Shown here: positions 52,081 through 60,074 of the stretch, one piece after another
Numbering within the stretch: the first letter of the stretch is position 1
Layout of the letters: each line of letters begins with the position of its first letter
Assembly: GCA_017412715.1 (NCBI GenBank)
Contig: JAFPWU010000010.1
Location: forward strand, 62,001 to 126,000
Reading direction: 5' to 3'
Source: Clostridia bacterium
Lineage (GTDB): Bacteria > Bacillota > Clostridia > Christensenellales > Aristaeellaceae
Length of the DNA stretch: 64,000 bases
Notes under the pieces: generated by a model
Database searches by the model: none
What the model was told of the DNA's origin: nothing
The model's input: only the letters and a program-made list of their open reading frames with translations
Position numbers and translations under genes: made by a program

Positions 52081-54723
52081 TTATTTTTCCAGGATTTCGA
52101 AGAGGGCGACCCGGCCCGTCAGGCCGCTGGGGCAGTCGGGCACCCTGGCCAGCAGCTTATGGTAGCCCTGCAGCATGGGGTAGCATTCCCGCTCCAGGGT
52201 GGTGGCAACCTCAATGCGCAGATGATTCACCCCCGCTTTTCCCGCCAGCATATAGGCGAAGGGCGGCGCGATCTGAAGGCCGGCGCTTTCCCCGTTCAGG
52301 AAAACCTCCACCCCCTCCTGGGCGTCGGCGATCTGAAGCAGCAGAGGCTGATCCTGATCGAGGGTGAAGCTGCAGTCATACCGGACGTAGCCGGAGAACT
52401 CGGGATGCTCCTCCGCAATCCGCCGTCCGTCCGGAACCGCTGTGGCGGCGGGATCGGAGAAGTGCGGATATTCCGCTCCCTCGCACAGGGAACGCTCCCA
52501 GCCCGTCAGGGATATCTCCTTTCTCGGCTTCGGAGAAGTGTACATCGGCGCGCTGCAGGGCCCGCCGACCAGGAACAGGGGCTTCAGCGGCTCCACGGTG
52601 AGCCGGAAAGCCTCCCCCTCCCGCTCCGCGGGCAGGCAGCGGTTTTCGAAGGCATCGTACAGAAACGCCTCTTCCATGGGCTCCGGCAGCGAGAGGGTGC
52701 CGGTCCAGGGCTCCGCGTCCTCGTTCACGATCATGATCACCCGCGTATCCCCCTGGATCTCCAGCAGCCGTATCCGGCTGCAGGCAGGATGGATCGCCGG
52801 GGCCCGGACGCCCATCTCCCGCAGGGTTTTTGCCAGATCCTCCAGCGGGACGGCGGCGCAGCGATTCAGGGCCTCGGGCAGCGGCGCTCCGGTTTCGCTG
52901 ACGAAGGCTGGCTTCCTCTCCGCGAAGCAGACCCGCACGCCGGCTTCCGCCAGCCGGTTCAGGCTTTCCGCCGTGGCCCTGCAGAGGCTGGCGCAGCCGG
53001 GAACGATCAGGGCCTGATAGGTCTGGCCGTTCACGGAGAAGGAGCCGTTCCCCTCCGCGCGGCAAAGCGCCGGATCCGCCAGATAGTCCGCGGGAACCGC
53101 ATGGTAATCGATCTGATCGTCATACAGTCTCCGGCCCGGCTGCTCAAAGGGCATGGCCCTGGGATCGCACCATTCCGCCTCCCCGTGATACAGGATGGCG
53201 GCGTGGATCCGGTGCCGGCCGCTGGAGGTCAGGGTGGCCGCCCGGTTCATGTAGGTCATGATCCGGCCGAAGTGCCGGTACTGAGGATTATGGCCGTGGG
53301 CATAGAAGTGGGGCGGGCAGTCCGGATCCGGGAAATCCAGCCCCGTGAAGGCATGGGGCACAAAATAGTTGATCCCCCGGACCAGGAAGTGATCCGCCAG
53401 GTATTTCTCCAGCCGGACCCCTTCCTCCCAGCCGTAATTGCCGAAGATTTCGCACATGGCGCGTCCCGCCTTCAGGGGCTCCAGCGCGGCCGCGCTCTGG
53501 CCCAGCTTGCCCAGGCCGTAATGGAAGAATACGCCGTCCCGGGGAAAATGGGTCGGGGTCAGGGTGGGCTCATCCTCGCCCTGGGGATATACCTGGCCGC
53601 CGATATCGTCGATACCCGCCATATCCTGGCCGGCCAGTCCCCGGAAGTAATGCCCGAGGCTGGAGCCGGTCCGGCAGTGATGGCCGTCGTCCTCAATGAC
53701 GTGGCCGATATACATGACCCCGTGGTCCCGGCACCATCCTCCCAGCTGCTCGGAAAAGTTCTTCTGCACCAGCCGGGTCAGGCAGTCCATATACAGGGCG
53801 TGGACGCGGGCGGTTTCGGGAGAAGTATCCTCCTCCCACAGCCGCTGCAGATCCCTGGCCCAGCTGTCCCCCAAAGCCTTCGGAAGTTCCTGTTCCAGCT
53901 CCGTCCCCCAGGGCAGATCCTGACGGCTGCCCAGCAGATTCCCCTTGTCATACAGGAAGCCGTTTCCCAGCTCCGGCTCGTCGGAGAAGAACCCGGCAAT
54001 GGTTTTCCCGAAGTCCGCAGAATAGTGCTGCCAGTGGGGCTCGTACACCGCGTCGATCAGCACCCGGACGCCGTCCGCCTGGGTCATGTTGATATAGTTC
54101 CGGTGGAAGCCGGCATTCCTGCTGATCGCCAGCACCCTGAGCTCCGCCTCCCCCTCCGGCTTTTCAAAGGACAGCACCTCGCCCTCCAGCCGGTCCGTCA
54201 GATCCGTTTCGCTCTCTCCCTGACGCAGAAAGACCCGGAGCACCCGGTCATCGTCAAAGATGCGGGCCGGCGGCTGGTTGAAGAACATGGCTTCCATGGG
54301 GTTGGACGCCTCCCGGACCGGCGCCTTCAGCATATCCCGCTCCCGCAGGTTGATCCGCAGGCTGCCGCCTTCCATGGGAAGGGAAAGGGAATTCAGGAAA
54401 ACGCTCTGCCGGCACAGGCTGTCCGGCTTTCCCTCCAGCGCGCCGTTGGCAAAGCCCGTGGGAAAATGGCTGTCGTCCAGAATCCAGACCTTCATATTCC
54501 GCTTCCGGGCCTCATCCAGAATGATGTCCATATCCTGCCACCACTTAGGGCCGCAGAAATCCGGATGGGGCCGGCTTTCCACGCAGACCGCCCGGCAGTT
54601 CGCGCCGTGAATGGCCGCCATCATTTCCCGAAGGGTCTCTTCCGATTCCCCGTGCTGCCAGAAAAAGGGCAGCACATGATTTTCCTCCCGGTTCTCCAGA
54701 AGCGCCTGAATCGTTCTGTTCAT
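52081..54723 (-). CDS. Large cytoplasmic glycoside hydrolase (GH106/rhamnosidase-like)
   Basis: The 880-residue protein has a TIM-barrel-like N-terminal half (HGANCRAVCVESRPHPDF, KVWILDDSHFPTGFANG, FFSDEPELG) and C-terminal beta-sandwich regions, ending in a galactose-binding-like segment (about 750-880). The layout resembles GH106-type alpha-L-rhamnosidases and their relatives. There is no signal peptide, so it would act on imported oligosaccharides. ATG at 54723 follows AAGGA; a longer frame upstream reaches the promoter's -10 and is rejected. It has its own promoter (54877-54906). It is the last gene before the repeat copy B. Confidence 0.78.
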   Translation of the reverse strand: MNRTIQALLENREENHVLPFFWQHGESEETLREMMAAIHGANCRAVCVESRPHPDFCGPKWWQDMDIILDEARKRNMKVWILDDSHFPTGFANGALEGKPDSLCRQSVFLNSLSLPMEGGSLRINLRERDMLKAPVREASNPMEAMFFNQPPARIFDDDRVLRVFLRQGESETDLTDRLEGEVLSFEKPEGEAELRVLAISRNAGFHRNYINMTQADGVRVLIDAVYEPHWQHYSADFGKTIAGFFSDEPELGNGFLYDKGNLLGSRQDLPWGTELEQELPKALGDSWARDLQRLWEEDTSPETARVHALYMDCLTRLVQKNFSEQLGGWCRDHGVMYIGHVIEDDGHHCRTGSSLGHYFRGLAGQDMAGIDDIGGQVYPQGEDEPTLTPTHFPRDGVFFHYGLGKLGQSAAALEPLKAGRAMCEIFGNYGWEEGVRLEKYLADHFLVRGINYFVPHAFTGLDFPDPDCPPHFYAHGHNPQYRHFGRIMTYMNRAATLTSSGRHRIHAAILYHGEAEWCDPRAMPFEQPGRRLYDDQIDYHAVPADYLADPALCRAEGNGSFSVNGQTYQALIVPGCASLCRATAESLNRLAEAGVRVCFAERKPAFVSETGAPLPEALNRCAAVPLEDLAKTLREMGVRAPAIHPACSRIRLLEIQGDTRVIMIVNEDAEPWTGTLSLPEPMEEAFLYDAFENRCLPAEREGEAFRLTVEPLKPLFLVGGPCSAPMYTSPKPRKEISLTGWERSLCEGAEYPHFSDPAATAVPDGRRIAEEHPEFSGYVRYDCSFTLDQDQPLLLQIADAQEGVEVFLNGESAGLQIAPPFAYMLAGKAGVNHLRIEVATTLERECYPMLQGYHKLLARVPDCPSGLTGRVALFEILEK

Positions 54724-54876
54724 CCTGTTTTCCTTTCTTCTATGCAGGGAAAAGCTGCTTTCTTCCGGTCGGGTCTGAATCCTATCCCGTCCCGAAGCGC
54801 GTCCGATCAGTATTCCCTTCATGCTGTTCTCGCGTTTCCGCCTTGATGCGGGGAGATTCCCCTTTTTTCTGTACAT

Positions 54877-54906
54877 ATTTTAACAGGACAGGATGGCATT
54901 TGTCCA
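54877..54906 (-). promoter_or_regulatory. Promoter for the GH106-like gene
   Basis: TGGACA, 18-nt spacer, TAAAAT on the minus strand. The leader to the ATG at 54723 is about 145 nt. Confidence 0.5.
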
Positions 54907-54930
54907 TCATTTCAGGCGCAATTCTTCGGA

Positions 54931-54976
54931 AAAGGCTGAACAGCCGCTCGTCCGGCCGTCATCTCCTGAGCGAAGA
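54931..54976 (+). repeat. Fragment of the dispersed repeat (copy F)
   Basis: The sequence ending GTCATCTCCTGAGCGAAGAG aligns with the middle part of copies D and E. Earlier positions are diverged. Confidence 0.35.
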
Positions 54977-55063
54977 GAATGATCCCCGGAACGGAACAGA
55001 GCCGCTTTTCCCTGGCTTTCCCGCCCCCCTGCCCCTCCAATTGTAACAACCTTCCTCCTCCCA

Positions 55064-55092
55064 TTGACAGAGGGCGGGATGTCGTGTATGAT
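55064..55092 (+). promoter_or_regulatory. Promoter for the GntR/ABC operon
   Basis: TTGACA, 17-nt spacer, TATGAT on the plus strand. The leader to the TTG start is about 148 nt. Confidence 0.72.
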
Positions 55093-55094
55093 GC

Positions 55095-55121
55095 AACTGT
55101 ACTAATTGTGATAGTACAGTT
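55095..55121. promoter_or_regulatory. Palindromic operator at the GntR promoter start point
   Basis: AACTGTACTA and TAGTACAGTT are perfect 10-bp inverted arms around a 7-bp AT-rich centre, starting 3 bp after the -10. This is the expected place for an autoregulatory YtrA-type GntR dimer site. Confidence 0.68.
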
Positions 55122-55240
55122 AGGAAATCGGAAAATGATTCCTTCCGGGAAGTCATTTTCTTTCTCCGGGGAAGGCCTGTGAAGCCCTCTCCCGGGCGAT
55201 GTCGGCCGGAAACACCTGTTACCATAAAAGGAGGCCCTCT

Positions 55241-55606
55241 TTGTTCGTCATTGATCCGCGGAGCAAGGCTCCGCTGTATGAGCAGCTGGCCCAGCAGCTG
55301 AGATGGCAGATTGCCATGGGTTTTCTGGCCGGGGACGAGCCGCTGCCCTCCGTGCGCCAGCTGTCCGCCGAGCTGGGTATCAATCCCAATACCATCCAGA
55401 AGGCCTACCGCCTGATGGAGCAGGAAGGGCTGATCTATACCCGGCCGGGGCGGGGCAATTTTGTCGCGCCGGAGGTCTCCGAGCTGCGCCGGCAGCAGCA
55501 GGATGCCCAGCTGGCCCGGGCCCGGAAGGAAATGGAAGCGGCCCGGGAGATGGGGATCCCGGAGGATCGGATGGAGGCGCTTCTTCGGAAGGTTTACGAA
55601 TCCTGA
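55241..55606 (+). CDS. YtrA-subfamily GntR transcriptional regulator
   Basis: The 121-residue protein is a winged-helix GntR DNA-binding domain (PLYEQLAQQLRWQIAMG, PSVRQLSAELGINPNTIQKAYRLME) with a short helical C-terminal tail of the YtrA type and no ligand domain. The TTG at 55241 is 6 nt after AAAGGAGG. YtrA-like regulators repress the adjacent ABC transporter genes, often induced by cell-wall antibiotics. The operator at 55095-55121 is a likely self-target. Confidence 0.9.
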   Translation: MFVIDPRSKAPLYEQLAQQLRWQIAMGFLAGDEPLPSVRQLSAELGINPNTIQKAYRLMEQEGLIYTRPGRGNFVAPEVSELRRQQQDAQLARARKEMEAAREMGIPEDRMEALLRKVYES

Positions 55607-55659
55607 GCCTTTTCGGAGCGGCAGACCTTAGAAAGAGAGAAATGGGAGGAAACGGACCC

Positions 55660-56544
55660 ATGCTGCAAACGGAAAACATTGATATGCACTTTGGAGACAA
55701 GGCGGTGCTGAAGCAGGTGAACCTGCAGGTGGAGGGCGGCCATATTTTCGGCCTTCTGGGGACCAACGGGGCGGGAAAATCCACCCTTCTTCGGATCATC
55801 AGCGGCATCATCCGTCCGGTGGGCGGAAGGATCCGGGTGAACGGAGCGGAGGTATGGGAGAATCCGGAAGCGAAGCGGCAGATCTGCTATCTGACGGATG
55901 ATCCCGCGTTCCTGCATGCCAGCAGCATCGCTCAGATGGGCTCCTTCCGGAAAGCCTGGCAGCCGGACTATGATCTGGATCGGCTGGCGGAGCTGTGCGA
56001 AAGGTTCAGCCTGCCCATGCATGAAAAGATCGGCAGCTTCTCCAAGGGAACCCAGAAGCGGGTGCAGGTTTGCCTGGCCCTGGCGGGGCGGCCCCATGTC
56101 ATGCTCTGCGACGAGACCTTCGACGGACTGGACCCGGTCATGCGGGAAGCCTTCCGGAGAACCATCAGCGAGGAAACCTGGGACCGGGGGATGGTCACCA
56201 TCCTCGCGGGCCATAACCAGCAGGAGATGGAGGATATCTGCGACAGCGTAGGCTTCCTGCATGAGGGGAACCTGCTGACGGTGGGGGATATGGATACGGT
56301 GGTCAGCGGAATTTACCGGATCCAGTTTGCCACGGAGGAGCCTGTTCCCGATGAGAGCCTGGTCTCCCTGGAGCCCCTGCGGGTCCAGCGGCAGGGGAGG
56401 CTGTGCGTGCTGACCGTCAAGGGGAACCGGGAAAAGACCCTGGAGGCCGTAAAAGCCTTCCAGCCGATCTTTTCGGAAATTCTGCCCCTGAGCCTGGAGG
56501 AAGTTTTCATTCTGGAAATGGAGGAACAGGGTTATGCGCAATAA
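55660..56544 (+). CDS. ABC transporter ATP-binding protein (YtrB/bacitracin-type)
   Basis: The 294-residue ATPase has Walker A GTNGAGKS, a signature-like FSKGTQKRVQV, and Walker B with DE in HVMLCDETFDGLDP. The D-loop and H-loop (ILAGHNQQEMED) are intact. It ends in a C-terminal accessory region of about 80 residues. ATG at 55660 follows GGAGGAAACG; an ATG 18 nt earlier, within that purine stretch, is the alternative. It partners with the membrane protein starting 11 nt before its stop codon. Confidence 0.9.
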   Translation: MLQTENIDMHFGDKAVLKQVNLQVEGGHIFGLLGTNGAGKSTLLRIISGIIRPVGGRIRVNGAEVWENPEAKRQICYLTDDPAFLHASSIAQMGSFRKAWQPDYDLDRLAELCERFSLPMHEKIGSFSKGTQKRVQVCLALAGRPHVMLCDETFDGLDPVMREAFRRTISEETWDRGMVTILAGHNQQEMEDICDSVGFLHEGNLLTVGDMDTVVSGIYRIQFATEEPVPDESLVSLEPLRVQRQGRLCVLTVKGNREKTLEAVKAFQPIFSEILPLSLEEVFILEMEEQGYAQ

Positions 56545-58666
56545 AACAAGGGGAGCGGCCCTTCGGTGGCTGCTGAAGCATTATCTATTCCTGGCCGTCA
56601 TCGTTTTTCTGATCACCTTCGCCCTGATCCCGATGCACGGATCCATGAAGGTTCATACCATCGGCGAAGCCCTCCGCGACCGGCCGGAGATGGAGCCCAT
56701 TCTCCCGAGCACCGCTTATTATTTTACCGGAGAGCTGTCCCGGACCTTCCTGTTCTTTCCCCTGAATCTCGAAATGCTCTGCGCCCTGTTCGGATCCATG
56801 GGCTTCGGCTGCGCGCTGGTGCTGTTCGGATACCGGTTTTCCCGAAAGCAGAGCATGATGTTCGCGGGGCTTCCGGTGACCCGGACCCGGGATTTTCTCC
56901 TGCGGACGGCCGTTTTTCTGATCCTGGCCGCGCTGCCGGCGGCGGTCTGCTGTCTGGGCTATCCCGCCATCATCCTGGTAAGCGGGCTGAGGGATTACTT
57001 CGATCCGGGCCTCTACCTGAAGGAATGCTTGGTGCTGATGCTGATCCTGATGTACGGCTACGCGGCGGGCGCCCTGAGCTCCCAGCTGTTCGGCAGCCTG
57101 TGGGCCGCGGTTCTGGGCGGCGCGCTGATCATCGGATCCCTGGAAATACTCTGGTTCGGATGGTCCCTGTTCGCCTCCTGCTATCTGCAGACGCTGTGCT
57201 TCCAGCCCATCAGATCCATGATCTCCTGGAGTCCGATCTATACCCTGTACAAAGGGCTCTATCAGGTGGATACCTTCCGCTGGCTCCCCGGCATCGCGGC
57301 CATCCTGCTCCTGGGCGGCCTGGCCTGGCGGGCCAGCGGACTGAACCGGCCGGAGCGGGCGGGCCTGACCCTGAACATCCCCGGCATCGAGAAGCCCCTG
57401 CTTCTCTGGGCCACCGCGGCGGGGGGAACGCTGGGGGGCGTGCTCTTCATCGAAACCTTCGTGCGGGAATACAGCCTTTATCTGGGCATCCTGCTGGGGG
57501 CCGCGGGGGCCTGGATCGTGGCCCGGATGCTGGTGGAACAGAACATCCGTCTGCGTCTTCAGGGCTGGCGGGGGCCTGCCGCCGCGCTGGGCGTCATGCT
57601 CCTGTGCTGCCTGGGCCTGCGGATGGATGTGCTGGGGCTGAACGGCCGGATGCCGGAGCTCGGCGATTTTCAGGCCATGACCGTCAGCAACAGCTATCAG
57701 TTCGCGCGTCAGCCGGAAAAGCTGTTCCGGGCGGAGGAAAAGGAAAATCTGGCCGCCGCGCAGGAATGGGTCCGCCTGATGCGGGATCATTCCGCTGACC
57801 TGAGGAAGGAGACGCCCTTCGTCCTGGGGGACTACGGACAGAGGGTCAAAATCCGGTGGGAAAACCGGAATCATCAGATTCTGGAGCGGCAGTACACCCC
57901 GCTTGAGGATCAGACGCCGGCGCTGCATGCCCTGCAGACCCTGGTAAACAGTCAGGAATACCGGCGCCAGGCGGCGGAAAAGGTCGTTCCCTATGCGCAT
58001 TGCTCCGGCAATTCCATCCTGATGAACGGGCTGCGGCTTCAGGAGGAGGACTTCCTGAACCTTTACGGTTTCAATCTCTGGAGCGAATTCGACCGGCACA
58101 ATTCCAAAGCGCTGGGGGACGCCCTTCGGGAGGATCTCCTGGACCGCACCTGGGAGGATATGCAGGGAATGGCCGTCGCCAATGTATACTTCTATCAGAT
58201 AGACGAGGTCACCGATGCCTATATCTCCTGCCCCACCCAGACGGTGTATGCCTCCGACGAGCGGACCATCCGGGCCCTGTGGGGGGAGAAGGCGGAGACC
58301 GTGCTGGCCTGGATCCGCGGCGGCTGGGCGGACAGCGAGGAAATTCTGGTATTCCGGTGCGAATACGAGCTCGATGAAGAGGAGAACCTGAACCTGGTCC
58401 GCTATACCCAGGCCGCTTCCCCGGAAGAAGCCCAGGCGTGGCTGAACCGGACCAGCCAGTGCCATGAATCCCTTTTCAGGGCGCCGGATAACCAGCTGGT
58501 TCAGATTCAGATCTACGCCCGGCCCGCCGTGCGCCGCTGGGCGGATCGGGAAGGCATGACGGATCTGCTGGAGGAGGAAGGCTTCTGGAGCCGTCTGCCG
58601 GATTATAACGAGGAGATCTATTACTGGCTCGGCTTTGAAGAGCGGGCGGATCTGCCCGCAGTGTAA
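56534..58666 (+). CDS. ABC transporter permease with large C-terminal domain
   Basis: The 710-residue protein has eight or more membrane segments in the first about 375 residues (two groups around 20-240 and 250-370) and then a large soluble region of about 330 residues with no recognised family. The first half resembles ABC-2/YtrC-type permeases. It overlaps the ATPase gene. In such loci the system often exports or senses wall-active compounds. The soluble half is the unusual part. Confidence 0.78.
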   Translation: MRNKTRGAALRWLLKHYLFLAVIVFLITFALIPMHGSMKVHTIGEALRDRPEMEPILPSTAYYFTGELSRTFLFFPLNLEMLCALFGSMGFGCALVLFGYRFSRKQSMMFAGLPVTRTRDFLLRTAVFLILAALPAAVCCLGYPAIILVSGLRDYFDPGLYLKECLVLMLILMYGYAAGALSSQLFGSLWAAVLGGALIIGSLEILWFGWSLFASCYLQTLCFQPIRSMISWSPIYTLYKGLYQVDTFRWLPGIAAILLLGGLAWRASGLNRPERAGLTLNIPGIEKPLLLWATAAGGTLGGVLFIETFVREYSLYLGILLGAAGAWIVARMLVEQNIRLRLQGWRGPAAALGVMLLCCLGLRMDVLGLNGRMPELGDFQAMTVSNSYQFARQPEKLFRAEEKENLAAAQEWVRLMRDHSADLRKETPFVLGDYGQRVKIRWENRNHQILERQYTPLEDQTPALHALQTLVNSQEYRRQAAEKVVPYAHCSGNSILMNGLRLQEEDFLNLYGFNLWSEFDRHNSKALGDALREDLLDRTWEDMQGMAVANVYFYQIDEVTDAYISCPTQTVYASDERTIRALWGEKAETVLAWIRGGWADSEEILVFRCEYELDEEENLNLVRYTQAASPEEAQAWLNRTSQCHESLFRAPDNQLVQIQIYARPAVRRWADREGMTDLLEEEGFWSRLPDYNEEIYYWLGFEERADLPAV

Positions 58667-58697
58667 CGCGGGCAGAAAGCCGAGGAAGGAGGACCCC

Positions 58698-58931
58698 ATG
58701 TCAGGTAATAAAAATACGGAACCGCTCAGCCCCCTGGAAAGGGATCTTTACGAATGCATGCTGGCCCAGGAGGGCAATATCCTCAGCCGGGACGAGTTGC
58801 TGCGGACCGTCTGGGGATTTCAGGCCCCGGGAATGACCCGGACCGTGGATATGTGCGTCAGGCGCCTGCGGGAAAAGATAGGGTCTGAACGAATCCGTAC
58901 CGTCTACGGAAAAGGCTATGTGATGGTATAA
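58698..58931 (+). CDS. Stand-alone OmpR/PhoB-type winged-helix protein
   Basis: The 77-residue protein is almost exactly a Trans_reg_C DNA-binding domain: LSPLERDLYECMLAQEGNIL, then RTVDMCVRRLREKIG, and RIRTVYGKGYVMV. No receiver domain precedes it. The ATG follows GGAAGGAGG. It is the last gene of the GntR/ABC operon, 31 nt after the permease. A terminator follows. Confidence 0.85.
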   Translation: MSGNKNTEPLSPLERDLYECMLAQEGNILSRDELLRTVWGFQAPGMTRTVDMCVRRLREKIGSERIRTVYGKGYVMV

Positions 58932-58940
58932 AGCATGAAC

Positions 58941-58979
58941 GCGGAACGCCCAGGGCGTTCCGCGCTTTATTATTCTTTT
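58941..58979 (+). terminator. Rho-independent terminator after the winged-helix gene
   Basis: GCGGAACGCC and GGCGTTCCGC form a perfect 10-bp stem with a CAG loop, followed by a T-rich GCTTTATTATTCTTTT. Confidence 0.88.
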
Positions 58980-59036
58980 CCTGAAGGATGAAGCCTTCTC
59001 CGTTTTTCCATACGCCGAAGGGTTTTTCTTCCGGGT

Positions 59037-59351
59037 TCACAGAAGCAGAATTCCCTGGGCGGCCGCCACGGCCAGACAGGCCGCTATGGCCACCGTCAGC
59101 AGGCTCTTTCCCTGCCAGGACAGGAGCACCGCCACGATCACTCCCGCCGCCGCGGTCCGAAGATCCCCCGTGGAATAAAGCACCTCCGGAAAGGTCATGG
59201 CCCCCAGCACCGCAAAGGGAATATAGCTCAGGAAGGACTGAACGAAGCGGCTGCGGATCGGCCGGCGGAAGGCGGTCAGAGGCAGCATCCGGATCAGGTA
59301 GGTTACCACGGCCATCACCGCCACATAGGGCAGAAAAGCATTCCAGCTCAT
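59037..59351 (-). CDS. azlD: Branched-chain amino acid exporter subunit AzlD
   Basis: The 104-residue protein has three or four membrane segments and YLIRMLPLTAFRRPI typical of AzlD. The start ATG overlaps the azlC stop (ATGA). With AzlC it forms a branched-chain amino acid export system. Confidence 0.9.
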   Translation of the reverse strand: MSWNAFLPYVAVMAVVTYLIRMLPLTAFRRPIRSRFVQSFLSYIPFAVLGAMTFPEVLYSTGDLRTAAAGVIVAVLLSWQGKSLLTVAIAACLAVAAAQGILLL

Positions 59352-60052
59352 GGCGCATCCCCCTCCTTCTCCGGATACAGCGCGGCCCCGGCCGCGGCGG
59401 CCGCCACCGCGCAGATAATGATCACAAACCCGCTGGACACCCGGTTCAGCCCGGGAATATACCGGAAGCACAGGCTCATCGTCACCGCCAGCAGCACCAC
59501 GAACCGGACGGGCTTCCGCTTCCGGGCGGGGGGCAGAATAATGGCCAGGAACATGCCGTAGATGGCAATGCCCAGCGCGGAGCGGACAAAGGCGGGAAGC
59601 AGGGTGCCCGCCACGCCTCCCAGCAGCGTCCCGGCCGTCCAGCCCAGGAAGGGCGTCAGCATCAGGCCGTAGAGATAATGCTTCCCCACGGTTCCCGGCT
59701 GGGCGGAGGCCACGGCGAATATTTCATCCGTGTTGGCGAAGGAAAAGATCAGCCGCTGGAGGGTGCCCATGCTGCCGTCCAGCTTTCTCCCCAGGGAGAG
59801 GCTCATCAGCCCGTACCGCAGATTGATGGTCAGCTGGGTGAGCGCCATCTCCGCCAGTCCGGCGCCGCCCACCATCAGGGGAAGCCCGGCCATCTGGCCC
59901 GCGCTGGTCAGGTTGGTGGCGGAAATCAGCACTGCCTGCAGCCAGGTCAGGCCGTCCCCCACCGCCTTCATGCCAAAGGCAAAGGAAACACTCAGATAGC
60001 CCAGCGCGATGGGAATCCCATGGCGAAGGCCCTTCAGCCATTCTTTGTTCAT
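59348..60052 (-). CDS. azlC: Branched-chain amino acid exporter subunit AzlC
   Basis: The 234-residue protein has the AzlC signature ISATNLTSAGQMAGLPLMVGGAGL, then AVASAQPG, and five or six membrane segments. ATG at 60052 is used because a longer frame upstream is in-frame with no Shine-Dalgarno. Translation is coupled to azlD. It lies 22 nt beyond the phosphorylase stop codon. Confidence 0.92.
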   Translation of the reverse strand: MNKEWLKGLRHGIPIALGYLSVSFAFGMKAVGDGLTWLQAVLISATNLTSAGQMAGLPLMVGGAGLAEMALTQLTINLRYGLMSLSLGRKLDGSMGTLQRLIFSFANTDEIFAVASAQPGTVGKHYLYGLMLTPFLGWTAGTLLGGVAGTLLPAFVRSALGIAIYGMFLAIILPPARKRKPVRFVVLLAVTMSLCFRYIPGLNRVSSGFVIIICAVAAAAAGAALYPEKEGDAP

Positions 60053-60074
60053 AGGCTCCGTTTCTTTCTTCGTA

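Larger units (their letters stand above)
54724..55240. other. Divergent intergenic region: two promoters, operator and a repeat fragment
   Basis: It holds the leftward promoter (54877-54906), the GGGGAATCTCCCC palindrome at about 54849-54862, a repeat fragment ending CTGAGCGAAGAG (about 54931-54976), the rightward promoter (55064-55092) and the palindromic operator (55095-55121). No gene is supported. Confidence 0.6.

Noticed and set aside
52045..54846. Long rightward frame opposite the GH106-like gene
   Set aside because: The minus strand has a good start, promoter and barrel-type motifs; this frame lacks all.
56585..58699. Long leftward frame opposite the ABC permease
   Set aside because: The plus-strand frame overlaps the ATPase gene in operon fashion and has clear membrane segments.
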